Positions 11,372 to 21,656 of a DNA stretch of 64,000 nucleotides are shown here, one piece after another. The number at the start of each line of letters is the position of its first letter. Position 1 is the first letter of the stretch. The stretch spans positions 3,567,873-3,631,872 of the forward strand of contig NW_020656077.1 of NCBI RefSeq assembly GCF_003589595.1, given 5' to 3'. Both the position numbers and the translations under genes were made by a program. The notes under the pieces are model-generated. The model was not told where the DNA came from, made no database searches, and saw only the letters and a list, made by a program, of their open reading frames with translations. This stretch comes from Hyposmocoma kahamanoa (taxonomy: Eukaryota; Arthropoda; Insecta; Lepidoptera; Cosmopterigidae).

Positions 11372-11688
11372 CAAACAAATAAGATGTTTGTAAGTAAATA
11401 TAAGTTTTAATGACGAATGACTTACGTCACAAAGCACATAAATATTAAATAAATATACAACCTCTTTAGTTCTATGTTTAAGACTTGAAATAATAGTAAA
11501 TAAATAAAAAATGGAAAAGTAAAAAGCACTGGTGCGAATAATCCTTAGACTATGGAGACTTTTTTTTCAATCCTCTAAAGATATCAAGTAACATGTGAGA
11601 TTTGTCAAAATTGATTTCTATCGACATTTCATTTCGAATAAACCTTCGTCTGGACTGATATTAGAATTGAAATCGAATCACGGATTTG

Positions 11689-11724
11689 TTTAGTAACATT
11701 GACTTACAAGTCAATGTTTAGTAA
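11689..11724. mobile_element. Ultra-short transposon relic: two tips inside an 8-bp target duplication
   Basis: TTTAGTAA (11689-11696) is followed by the 20-mer CATTGACTTACAAGTCAATG (11697-11716) and then by TTTAGTAA again (11717-11724). The first 13 bases of the 20-mer equal the left tip of the MITE at 31539-31766, and the last nine equal its right tip. It therefore looks like a copy with its whole interior deleted, or an insertion of joined tips. An 8-bp duplication fits hAT- or P-type transposition. Confidence 0.75.
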
Positions 11725-11806
11725 ACTAAGTTTATGAAACGAGCCGAGTGAGAGGCTTCAAAGTAGCAATGCATCTCTTTCTAATAGGGTGTACATTTAC
11801 TAGTAT

Positions 11807-13089
11807 TAGGGGTTAAAGTATGAAATTGCCGTTTTATTGCAATAGGTTCTTTGAATTTTCATAGAATCTTCATGGTTTGAGGTTTTCGAATGAAACTTTT
11901 TTCAAATGGTTTCTGTCATTTTTTTTTTTTAAATTTGAAACATTTGAATATCGACTTTCAATTGTTTTTGTTATTCAATTTAGACAAGAAAGATGGATAC
12001 TGCGAAAATTCGAGTGATTTTTGAATACGAGTTCCGACGCGGAACTAACGCGGCAGAAACAGCCCGAAATATCAATGCTGCGTTTGGAGAGGGGTCTACT
12101 AATGAACGCACCGTGCGATTTTGGTTTAAACGCTTTCGTGATGGAAATTTCGACTTAAAGAACGAGCCACGAGGAAGACCGCCCACACAGGTGAATAACG
12201 ATGAATTAAGTTAGATAGTGGAAGCCGATCCTAGTCAAACTACCCAGGAATTAGCGGCATGGTTTAACGTTACCTTACCCACAATATTGACTCACTTGCG
12301 TCAAATCAATAAAATAAAAAAATACGAAAAATGGGTGCCTCATGATTTGACTGATCTGCAGAAAGAAACGCGTGTTGAAACTTGTGTTGCCTTGTTGAAC
12401 CGGTACAGAAATGAAGGAATATTGGATCGAATTGTAACATGTGATGAAAAGTGGATTCTTTATGATAACCGGAAAAGAAAAATGCAATGGCTGACCCCAG
12501 GTCAAATGCCACAACAGTGTCCTAAAGCAAAACTTACCAATAAAAAGGTAATGGTAACTGTTTGGTGGTCTCAGCATGGTGTTATTCACTATAGTTTTCT
12601 CCGATCTGGTCAAGCAATAACGGCAGATGTCTATTGTGCCGAACTCCGAACAATGTTGACAAAACTAGCAGTAAACCAGCCCCGACTCATGAATCGATCT
12701 TCACCATTATTGCTCCACGACAACGCGAGACCTCACACAGCACGAGAAACCATTTTGACCCTTCAGGAACTGCAGTTAGAAACCATTCGTCATCCTCCGT
12801 ATTCACCAGACCTTGCTCCAACGGACTACCATTTTTTTCGTGATTTGGACAATTATCTACGTGACAAGAAGTTTTGTTCCCAGGAGGCAGTACAAAATGC
12901 TTTCACACAGTTTGTGCAGTCTAGATCGTCGGAGTTCTATCGCAAAGGCATTAATAACCTTCCCATTAGATGGCAGCAATGTATAGATAATAATGGCAAC
13001 TATTTTGATTAAATAAATTTGTTAAAAATTTAAAAAATAAACAATTTAGATTTTCAGTACAAATCGGCAATTTCATACTTTAACCCCTA
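11807..13089 (+). mobile_element. mariner element, nearly full length
   Basis: Terminal inverted repeats GGGGTTAAAGTATGAAATTG... (23 bp, starting at 11809) match the inverted right end finishing at 13087. Both sides are flanked by TA, the standard Tc1/mariner target duplication. The 1279-bp length is normal for mariner. The transposase gene fills the centre. Confidence 0.9.
11993..13012 (+). pseudogene. mariner transposase (DD34D), one in-frame stop
   Basis: Codes for a transposase of about 339 residues of the Hsmar1-like (cecropia) mariner group, which cuts and pastes the element at TA sites. The N-terminal half holds the paired helix-turn-helix DNA-binding region (ERTVRFWFKRF, then RGRPP). 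The catalytic triad is visible: VTCDEKW, LLLHDNARPHTA and APTDYHFF, with 34 residues between the last two aspartates. Only one lesion is evident: a TAG at 12212-12214, after the NDEL motif, in the linker between the DNA-binding and catalytic parts. The reading frame is otherwise unbroken to TAA at 13010-13012. A product could form only by readthrough or from another copy. Confidence 0.93.
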
Positions 13090-14649
13090 TTATTTATGTG
13101 ATCTGTGGTGTTCATTCATTTTTCAGCCAGCCATTTGGTTTTTTTAAATTTTTATTGAATTGATATTCAATTATTTTTTGGGAAATTACTCCACTATTTT
13201 GTTATAATTATTAATACAACGATCGAACACTCAGAAAATAATTATCAACAAATTGGTATACTTATTTGATATGACACTTCATAACAGAAGGTTTCATTGT
13301 TGATATATTATTTTGTATTATTACAACAGTAAAAGCATACTACCTTTAAGCTAATTTTATTTAATTAAAATTTAAATAATTTAATTGAATTTGATGATAA
13401 ACATTTTCACAGATAAGAAATTTGTTCTAACAAAACAGTTTATCTTTACGCTGGTTTTTGAACACATCATAGAGGGTTTATGATATGTGTGTAGATAAAA
13501 TGATTTTCTAAAACATTCCTTTTGTTAAGAAATCTCTGATATAGAATGGCTATTCCATATTTTAATGATAGTAATACAGAGCATGTAATTGCAATTGAAC
13601 ACTTTATATTTCTGACACAAAGGCGCCTCTATCATGAGATTACAGTGCGTCGCCTTATACGCGTTTTCATATACTTTTTTTTTTACTGATTTTTGTTGAA
13701 GAAAAACTTATAAAGTTCTCGCTCAAATATATTATTAAAGTAATAATATTACTATATTATAGTATTCGAAGTATAATTAAATAAGAAAATGATATAAAAA
13801 TAAGAAAAATATAATTTAACTAATTAAAATGCTGACTACTAACATTACCTATTGCGTTTACGTTTACTGGTGTACAATGTTACACCACATTTTTATCTTC
13901 GTCGTGAGAAATTACATAGTAATCACATAATTATGAGGTTGTCATTCTAAGATAACGAGTGACAGTTTTCGCTAGAGACCGCGTAAGTAATGATGTTTGA
14001 GTATATTTGTATAAAAAATGTTGTTTCTTCTCGTGACCGCTAGAGGCGCTGTATAATTTGCCATACAAAATTGTGTAGTAAATTATGCTGTAGCTAACGA
14101 CAACTTTACTGTCACAGTAATCTTGTTATAGAGGAATAGAAAAGTAAACTGCATAGATGTTGAAAAGAATAGTATATGTCCTTGTTGGAAATAGTAGTCG
14201 GACCTACTGCATAAAAATCAAGCGAACACCGTAGTATAACAAGACAAGTAGTGTAACTCCACTTATACGTAACAGCGGACTTGCAAATGTATACGCCAAC
14301 CGCGCGTACCCTGTACGGACGCACACATTCGCTTTAACTCGCGGTGCGCTCGAGTTGCACAGCACGGGTCGCACACCTTTACAGATCAATACAGTTAGAC
14401 GTGGTTAGTTAGCGTACGACGCTTGTCAACATTAGGCTTCGAAAGACCTATTTGAGATTATTATGGTATTGTCGTTTCTTTCTTTAGCGCGAATTCATTA
14501 AATTCGCAGAAAAGTGCCATATTGTGTTTTGGAGTACAAAATTGATAGCCGCACCATGGCCGCACCAAAAATATTAGCCGTACTAGTATTTCATATCATC
14601 GCTAAGGCTTGTTATAATACATTTTCAATTTTCTGTTTATCGAATTGAT
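13090..14649. other. Non-coding stretch
   Basis: AT-rich, with a short motif near 13200 ('ataattatt.ataca..gatcgaacact') that recurs near 26296 and, more weakly, near 62430. A patch of higher GC and CpG content lies at about 14280-14410. No supportable gene. Confidence 0.4.
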
Positions 14650-14765
14650 TCAGATGCTAATCGTTCGTCGTAGTCCAGCTACTGGACGCAAGATGGCAGC
14701 ACTACATTGAATAAAATTTCAATATAAAATCAAAACGTCGTAACTTGCAATAAAGATATTGAATA
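14650..14765 (+). repeat. Dispersed repeat family G, 5' part
   Basis: Shares 'gcaagatggcagca', 'ttgaataaaattt', 'aaatcaaaacgtcgtaactt' and 'gcaataaag.tattgaa' with 45520-45620, where the family continues further. Class unknown. Confidence 0.6.
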
Positions 14766-15554
14766 GACTTGTGCCTGATCGATCCTTAGCGGGAGCGATC
14801 CTAGTTAGTTCAATCGGACAACTGAACTAGGTCGATCTTCTAGTTCATTTAGTTCCTTAGTTAGTTAGTTCGTCTTGTCCTTGCTTGGACATTGAACGAA
14901 CGTTCCAAACTAGTAATTTTATTCACATGAACTACTACGGACTTCTAATATTATGAGGTGAATAATACACTGTACTAAATATTTAAAAATACATTTTGCA
15001 TGGAATCGGCACTATTTGATTTTCCTTCATATTTTACAGGTTTAAAGACTGTAATTCTAACTAAATATCCGTTTTTTTACAAAATAAGAATTTTGGTTAG
15101 AATGGTGTGTTTAAAATCAATATTTAGATACAACTATTTCAAATACTGGTACACGTAGGTTGAAATTATACATACAGATACCTACCAAAAAAAAAAAAAT
15201 TTTGCAAACTTGTATAAGTATACATATGTAAGTAGATACGTATTAGAGACTTAGAACGAGCTGGGAACGTTATATCGTGCATCCCACTCGAACTTGTACT
15301 AAAAGTAGTGAAAGATTGCTATTTGTCCCGCTCGCACCGTTCCTATTGTATAAAAGACAGGTGAACTATCATCGCAGGCAGTTCCTAGTTCGTACTGAAC
15401 TAAAACTAACGATGAACTATTAAAACCGTGCAAGATGAACTAGTTCATGTCGGTCAGTGTAGGGAATATATTCCTAATACTTCGTAGTTCATGACCTATA
15501 GAAGAATAATATTGAACTTTAAAACGCGCACATCCAACATAGCCATAAAAAACT

Positions 15555-15790
15555 TTCAACGATCGATATAGCGAGTGGGTAAAGTTTAAATTATATTACC
15601 AATCCAGAATTTGTTACATCTTTTTAAAATAGAAACTATGACCAATCATGATTTATCATGATTTCGTAGTGTTGAGTGTTTATCATTTGTTTGTGTGCGT
15701 GCGTTTATTATTTTGTTTGTGTGCGGTTCCAATAATAATCGAGGCTTAAGGTACTTCCATTGTTTTTTTTTCTTCCGTGCACGCCCCATT
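15555..15790 (+). repeat. Dispersed repeat family G, 3' part
   Basis: Collinear with 45630-45820: 'gggtaaagtttaaatt', 'ccagaatttgttacatcttt', 'tttatcatttgtttgtgtg', 'acttccattgttttttt'. A related tail is present at 48325-48430. Confidence 0.6.
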
Positions 15791-16123
15791 CATATTATTA
15801 TTATTATTATTATCAATTAATACACTAGCAGCTCTGCGAGCTGATGCGTGTATATCACTGCACTTGTATATTATTCGTTTCCAAAATGTTTATCAAGTCT
15901 AGCTTTGAAACTGTTCACTGTCTGTGCACTAATAACAGTTTCTGGGAGCGAATTCCACAAGTTCACAACGCGAAATGGTAAGAAGTGTTTTCTAGGGTTG
16001 CTAGCACACGGAGGCATGTTTAACTTTAGAGAGTGGCCTCTCAATTGATGATTATAAAAGCCACTGCTACTGATGTTTTTTCTGTGTCGAGCTTATAATT
16101 TGTTATTTATAAATGTGTCGTTA

Positions 16124-16335
16124 ATGATGACCTCCGTGATAGACTGGCTTTCATGGTGTCGCCATCTCTGCCTCGACCGGCTTAGTGTAGAAAACTAACT
16201 TTTCTATATTGTCTCGGGTCTGGGTGTTTGTGGTACATACCATCGTTGTTTCCGATTTCTATAACATAAGTGCTTTGGGTAATTACTTTGGGATCAGAGC
16301 AACGTATGAGATGTTGTCTAATATTTATTTATTTA
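16124..16335 (+). repeat. SINE family C, copy 1
   Basis: Starts 'gatgacctccgtg' and carries 'gtctgggtgtttgtggtac', 'ccatcgttgtttccgattt', 'tgggatcagagcaa' and a tail 'aatatttatttattta'. The head resembles a decayed tRNA; the second copy (21020-21238, minus) keeps the B box. tRNA-derived origin is inferred. Confidence 0.65.
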
Positions 16336-16743
16336 TATTTATACAAACTCGCACTTTTTTCTCTTTCATGACCATACTTCCGTAATCGAGACATTAATCC
16401 GCGATGCAGGCATAAAAATATGAATATGAAAGCACTACATTTGACTAAAGTTATTTCGATATATCATACAATATTGTGACGAATAGAGGAAAAGGTGGTA
16501 ATATGGCCAGTATATTGGCCCCGTTGAATATTAGTAATTTAGATAAGCGCTGTCTAGTATACATTTGGCGCAATATGAAGCTTCTGTGATAGCTTTGATA
16601 GAAAACCCACGAAATTCGTAAGATGGCGCTTCGTTTGTCAGTTATTCAATCGGATGTCCGTATCTACTTATTCAGAACTTTTAAGAAAAATGGTAACTGG
16701 TAGGAAATTAATTGATCGACTTCAACATCCATAACTTGAGAAA

Positions 16744-17025
16744 TTGAGACGCACTGCCAAATCGAAAATCAATCACAAAATGGCGTGGGAAGGAAATACC
16801 CACACCCGCGCGCGTGCAACGCGTCGCCCGCGAACCGACCGCAGAGTACGCGAGCGACGTCCGCCAAGCGGGCGGTTTGCGGCCGCCGCGAGCAAAACCG
16901 TCTCCGCTGCGGGCGTAAAACGCGTCGTGAAATGTGCGACTAAATTTTACATACATTTCTACATTCTTCGGAGGCCGCGGTCCCGCTACCGCGGCGGGCG
17001 TGAAAACCGCTCCATGAGTTCTTAG
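16744..17025 (+). other. GC- and CpG-rich island with a basic open frame
   Basis: Unusually GC-rich for this window between about 16790 and 17010, with blocks such as cgcgcgcgtgcaacgcg. The 93-codon frame is arginine-rich because of the base composition and is open on the other strand as well, so I do not call it a gene. It could be an unmethylated regulatory island or a GC-rich repeat. Confidence 0.4.
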
Positions 17026-17439
17026 CCTTAGTTTCTTACAAGAATTATTCTATTCTCGTATTGGAAGAAAATAATCAGGATAGCAGAAGTTGCTTAAATT
17101 TAAAGAAATGTTTATTCATTTTGTATGAATATTGTTTAGTTGTACCTGCATAGGTACCTTATTATGTTTTGTAATCTATACAGTTATCTCGGACTATTCA
17201 GTCCATAGTGACAAGTAAACACGTGTCAACTATTGGAGTTATTTATTATAATTATTTAAACAGCTTGTCCATAATTATATTTACAATGTCGAGCCCAGAG
17301 GAATCCGTCATTACAAAGTATTATCTTATGTTTTCTTCTTGAAGTTACGGCGTACTTAATATTTTAGGCGAAGGGCGAATTATGCTCCGAGCTAAGGTCC
17401 CACTTTGCTTGTACCGAGTTACACAGGATGAATCAGGAC

Positions 17440-17800
17440 TGCGCAATCTAAGCAAGAGGGTGGCTTTACACTTAAGCTCATACGACTTTGTGCGATCGGA
17501 ATTGAGATCTCGGCCAGGGTTTCTACAGTAGCGTGTTTGCTGGAGGCGACTGGGATGTCAGCTCATCTTGTCTGTTATACCATGGCCTTTTATATCGTGT
17601 GTTCGCTTGGGTTTGCTTGGGCGACGCTTGCTCATGGCGTGGCGTCGCATCTCCGTGGTTCTATGGTCATCATTGGGTTGCGCATATCTATGGGTTACGC
17701 GGTCAAAGGTCCTTTGTGAAAAACAAAGCGTGGGTCGGTGCTGGCGAGTTATTTATTACCTGTTCTGCGAGACGGCGACCCTTTTTGTGAACTGCTAATG
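17440..17800 (+). other. Unassigned GC-moderate segment, possibly mobile-element derived
   Basis: Three overlapping plus-strand frames stay open at 17533-17798, but none shows a domain. Base composition differs from the AT-rich flanks, which suggests a transposable-element fragment rather than a host exon. Confidence 0.25.
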
Positions 17801-18123
17801 TTTGGGATGTTACGGCATTGAATTTTTATACCAGTGTCGCAGAGTGGTATGATTTTGAAATAGAAATGTAATGCTGAACAATTCTGAATTTGAGACACTC
17901 TTGTTCCCGTTACTACAAACACAACAATAAACAAGTCTAATATTTGATGTCATTTTTTAAACACAGTGCGTGTGTGCGCCGACCTTCGATATGCAACGCA
18001 GGTATACCGGGAGATTATTGGAGTGTTTGCGTCCTTACGTCACGCGTCACGGCGGGTGTGCACCTTATAAGTCGTGCTGCTACGTTTGTATGGAGTTACC
18101 ATACTTGGCTGATTTTTCTTTCT

Positions 18124-18270
18124 TTCACACATAGACAATCACAAATTACACCAAAACTACGAGAGAATTAAATGTAATCCATACAAATATTTCTCCCGGC
18201 CCGGGCATCGTATCCGGGAGCTCTACGTGGCAGAATAGCATGGCAACCGTTCGGCCACAGAGGCAGTTAA
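18124..18270 (-). repeat. SINE family A copy with complete tRNA-like head
   Basis: Reading minus: 'actgcctctgtggccgaacg' at the 5' end (A box), a B box near 18200 that has drifted, and the body 'tttgtatgga.tacattta'. It lies just downstream of the candidate exon 18341-18508. Confidence 0.75.
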
Positions 18271-18340
18271 ATTATACCATGCTAATATAGTACAGACAAG
18301 TCATATAAAACGTTACATATATTTAGTCCATAACACATAC

Positions 18341-18508
18341 CTCCTAGATAGTAATCGTCTGAATCTACAATTGCTGTCTCGTTACTTGGTTGTGGTTGTT
18401 TGGTCCGAGGTGCTCGTGTGGTGTACATACCATAATATCTAATTGTATACATGGCCAGCACCACTCCAGTTTGTAGTACGATTAACACTGGAAATATACA
18501 TTGTTTCA
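18341..18508 (-). CDS. Candidate exon of a small membrane protein
   Basis: A 168-base open block (phase 1 to phase 1) with acceptor TTTTCCACTCTAG and donor GTATGT. It encodes 55 residues: a hydrophobic segment (CIFPVLIVLQTGVVLAMYTI), then a polar, proline-rich part and SDDYYLG. Spliced to 10457-10505 and 8714-8744 it would give a membrane anchor, an acidic tail and a terminal KKKT. The 5' exon is not settled. An open frame at 18557-18716 is in the right phase but would need an intron of only 48 bases. I do not recognise the family. Confidence 0.35.
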
Positions 18509-18779
18509 CTAGAGTGGAAAATTAAGTTATTGCAAACTGTGGTTGGTGCGTAATACCCATGGAATAATATGTTGGCATAGGTTGAATTAATATACCCACG
18601 TTATATCCTATTTGTGCCGTCGCGTCCATTAAATAACGAGTAACAACGCCCCCTCCAAATCGTGTAACAATCGACAATATTAACTGAATTATAGGAAAAA
18701 TACCAAACACTACCTACATTTTCTTTTTAATTTTGTGTCAAAAAACCTGCAATATAATTTTGTGACGCTACTAATACAA

Positions 18780-18827
18780 TTTTTCCATTTATTAAATGCG
18801 TAGTTACGCATTTAATAAATGGAAAAA
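18780..18827. repeat. Perfect hairpin, 23-bp arms, 2-base loop
   Basis: The arm ttccatttattaaatgcgta with its flanking T run (18780-18802) is exactly inverted at 18805-18827. Confidence 0.9.
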
Positions 18828-19325
18828 CTAAACTTTAAACTGTTCAAGCATTAAACTGTTCAAGGAATAAAGAAGTACCGTCCCTGTGACAGTGTACTAT
18901 CTCAGTATTACAATATCCAGTACTATAATGTATTAAGCCAGAAAAATAGAACATTGCGCAAGGATTTGTCGCTGTAGAAGTAGAAGTTTTGACGGTAGGT
19001 ATTACACGTTTGTTTATGCGTGTTTAGTCACTGGCGGGCAGTGCTTAGTACGAAAGGTTTACAGAATATTAAATACTTCGCAACATGTTTGTATCTACTG
19101 TGACGACAACAAAACATACGGAATAAGCAGAAATGCAATATTTTTTTCAATAACTACATTTACGGCATCCTAGTAGCACTATGTCTGTTTTTCGATAAAG
19201 TGTTTTATGTCGTTAATGACTTCGCAGATGCAATGTTTGTGCAGTAATTGAAATTTTGAAATATATATATATAGTAGCTGCTAATGTTTTGATTATTGCC
19301 TAGAATAGTTATAGCCCAAAATACT

Positions 19326-19622
19326 AGCATTAGAGCTCTTTGTGAAAAAGTTCTTCGAGGGTAGTACTGCCACCTCACCTATTTTTGCCGCCAAGCAGTA
19401 ATGTCAGCATTACTATGTTCCAGTTTTGAAGGGTTCTGGTGAAATTACAGGCCCATGGCACTGGTCAACTTATGTCTCAGTGTGACGGGCATAATGGCAG
19501 TGCCCCTCAGATCTTTGCGACTTAAAGCTTTGAGTGGCACTGCAACTGTTATGAACAGGCGTGTAGCTTACCATCAGGCGCACGACTGGTATGTCCCGTC
19601 ACTTAATATTATAAAAAAAATA
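19326..19622 (+). repeat. SINE family B, near full length
   Basis: Blocks in order: 'agtactgccacctcaccta', 'ccgccaagcagtaatg', 'acttatgtctcagtgtgac', 'gtgcccctcagatctttgcg', 'ctgcaactgttatg', 'ttaccatcaggcgcac', then an A-rich tail. The first ORF in it (19455-19733) is an accident of the repeat. Confidence 0.8.
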
Positions 19623-19895
19623 CTTACCAGTAACAACGCAGAAATGTCTTGGAATAATCATTTCACGTTTTTCACAATCGAATGCAACGTTCATAATAAA
19701 AAAGCCTTTACACCTAATTCCGCAATTTTATAGCACTTTTTATATCATTTCAATAAAAGTGTGTTAAAAATTTGCATTTCATTATCATTACGCAACTAGT
19801 CAATTAATTACACAACTAATCATTAGTGTTGATGACCTCGGTTAGTAGTGGTCTAACCGTTAGCACTGCGGGTTCTGGATACACCGAGTACCAGA

Positions 19896-20036
19896 AATAG
19901 GCGCGGTAGTTCAGTAGCGGTAGAGCTCCTCGTGTAAGAGTTCATCCAGGGAAGCACTTGCCACCTTACCTATTTCTGCCGCCAATCAGTAATGTGAACA
20001 TTACTGCCTTCCGGTTTCGAAGGGCAAGGGTGCTGT
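19896..20036 (+). repeat. SINE family B, 5' part with tRNA-like head
   Basis: The only copy with a clear head: 'ggcgcggtagttcagtagcg' followed by 'gtagagctcctcgtg' resembles the D-arm region of a tRNA and would supply the A box. It is followed by the family's 'ccgccaatcagtaatg' block and stops before the body. Confidence 0.7.
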
Positions 20037-20048
20037 TGTTGTTTGTTG

Positions 20049-20412
20049 TTATTCAAAAAGAAATATAAGAAGCTTAGAATAGCCCAATAGCGTCTTCCTG
20101 CCGAATAAACTAACACTGACTAGCAGCAGTAGACCTCCAATAGAGTTCGTCCAGGGAAGTACTGCCGTTAAGCAGTAATATTAGCATTACTGCGTTCCGG
20201 TTTTGAAGGGTAGGTGCTAGTAAAATTACAGGCACATGGGACTTGTCAACTTATGTCTCAGGGTGCCGGGCGCAGCGGCAGTGCCCCTCAGATCTTTGTT
20301 ATTTAAAACTCTGAGTGGCCCTGCAACTGTAATGGACAGACGTGTCGCTTATCTCCAGGCACACGACTTGTTCGTCCCGTCACTTAATCTTATTAAAAAA
20401 AAAGGCGCGCGA
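20049..20412 (+). repeat. SINE family B, subfamily with a different 5' leader
   Basis: A leader of about 85 bases ('gttattcaaaaagaaatata', then 'agcgtcttcctgccgaa') precedes the family body. The same leader and body occur at 32086-32438, so this is a transposed subfamily rather than a chance junction. Confidence 0.8.
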
Positions 20413-21019
20413 CTATAACTGTCTGGAGTGTTGACTGCATACAGTTCGCTTCGCACATGCAATTCGCCCAGTAACCTTAATTCACCCAGTAACTTCGCCT
20501 TAACGTCGCTGTGTGGTAATACGAGATCTTTTTTTTTTTTTCACCGGATACTGCCGTCCGGCCAATATTTTTAGTATGTACATTATTTCAGCTCGCTGTG
20601 CTCCGCCTTGTATTATACGAGTCAGGCAAACCCCGTTCCAATCGAGGGAGAGGTATAGATATAGTGTTTTTTTCAAGTGTTTTATGATTACGCTTAGCAG
20701 ATACATTAAATATTAAATCTGTATTTTGTTCCTACTCAAAACTTCACATTAATGGAGGTGCAAGGTTTACGAAATTAGCCGACGGCTTATAGAAATGGAA
20801 ATAGAAACCATTTCTTGAAACGCCACATTATAAAAAATGCAAATAATATAAATAAAAGCAGAAATAACACGAAAAACAGCGTAGCAACATTTAAACTACA
20901 AGTTATACTTATATAATACTATACAGATGTGTGCGGTTGTAGCTTATGCAAAAAGATTCCATTCAGCTAAAGTCACAACCAAGACTAAGCTGTGACGCTG
21001 GTTTTCAATGGGCTCTAGC

Positions 21020-21238
21020 CGAGTGAACGACGGCCGTGTGCGTCGCGAAGTGACAATAAACTATGTAGATACCATAGATATAAATACTTATGAAAAACGG
21101 AAACAACGACGGTACCACAAACACCCCGACCCGAGACGAAAAGTTTTCTGCATTGAACCGGTCGGGGATTGAACCCGGGACCTTAGAGGTAGAGATACCA
21201 TGAAAACCAGTGTGCAAACCATTCATTCACGGAGGTCG
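21020..21238 (-). repeat. SINE family C, copy 2 with B box
   Basis: Reading minus: 'gacgacctccgtgaatgaat', the B-box-like 'ggttcaatccccgacc', then the body 'ggtcggggtgtttgtggtac' and 'cgtcgttgtttccgt'. It matches 16124-16335. Confidence 0.7.
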
Positions 21239-21510
21239 TCGAAATAATAGCTAAATTGAGTCGAATATTCGCTTTGCCATTAACATGAAAACAGTCGCTC
21301 AGCAAATATTGATCAAATGAAGTATAAATTGTATACGCATGCACGTAAAATAGATTTCATAATTAAAAATATAATTTCGAGTAAGCACTGTTGTCCCCCG
21401 CCCCCATTTAATATTCATATACACGTGAAAACAACAGAGTTTAACGCCATTAGCACATTGTCAAACTATAATGATACCTTGGGATCACATCATTGATAGT
21501 AATGACAAAC

Positions 21511-21656
21511 CGACCCCTCCTACGTAAAGTATCGTATGTTGAAATTAACAAGTTTACAGTCACGTGGTATGCTCATTTCAGAGAATTTAAAACTTTAAAG
21601 CGTTCCCCTGTAAACTTGACAATTCCGTCATACGATACTTTAAGTAGGAGGGGTCG
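21511..21656. mobile_element. Fold-back MITE, about 48-bp arms
   Basis: The left end cgacccctcctacgtaaagt continues through 'atcgtatg' and 'aagtttaca', and the right end is its inverse with a few mismatches. AAAC abuts both ends and may be a 4-bp target duplication. Confidence 0.7.

Noticed and set aside
12275..12613. Minus-strand open frame of 112 codons
   Set aside because: It is antisense to the mariner transposase and follows its codon structure; no independent support.
16744..17025. Arginine-rich 93-codon frame
   Set aside because: Result of a GC- and CpG-rich stretch; the opposite strand is also open and the protein is low-complexity.
18557..18716. Hydrophobic open frame as the 5' exon of the candidate membrane protein
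   Set aside because: Joining it to 18508 needs a 48-base intron with a weak donor, shorter than normal for insects; left unassigned.
19455..19733. 92-codon protein with similarity to 20236-20418
   Set aside because: The similarity is between two SINE family B copies, not between genes.
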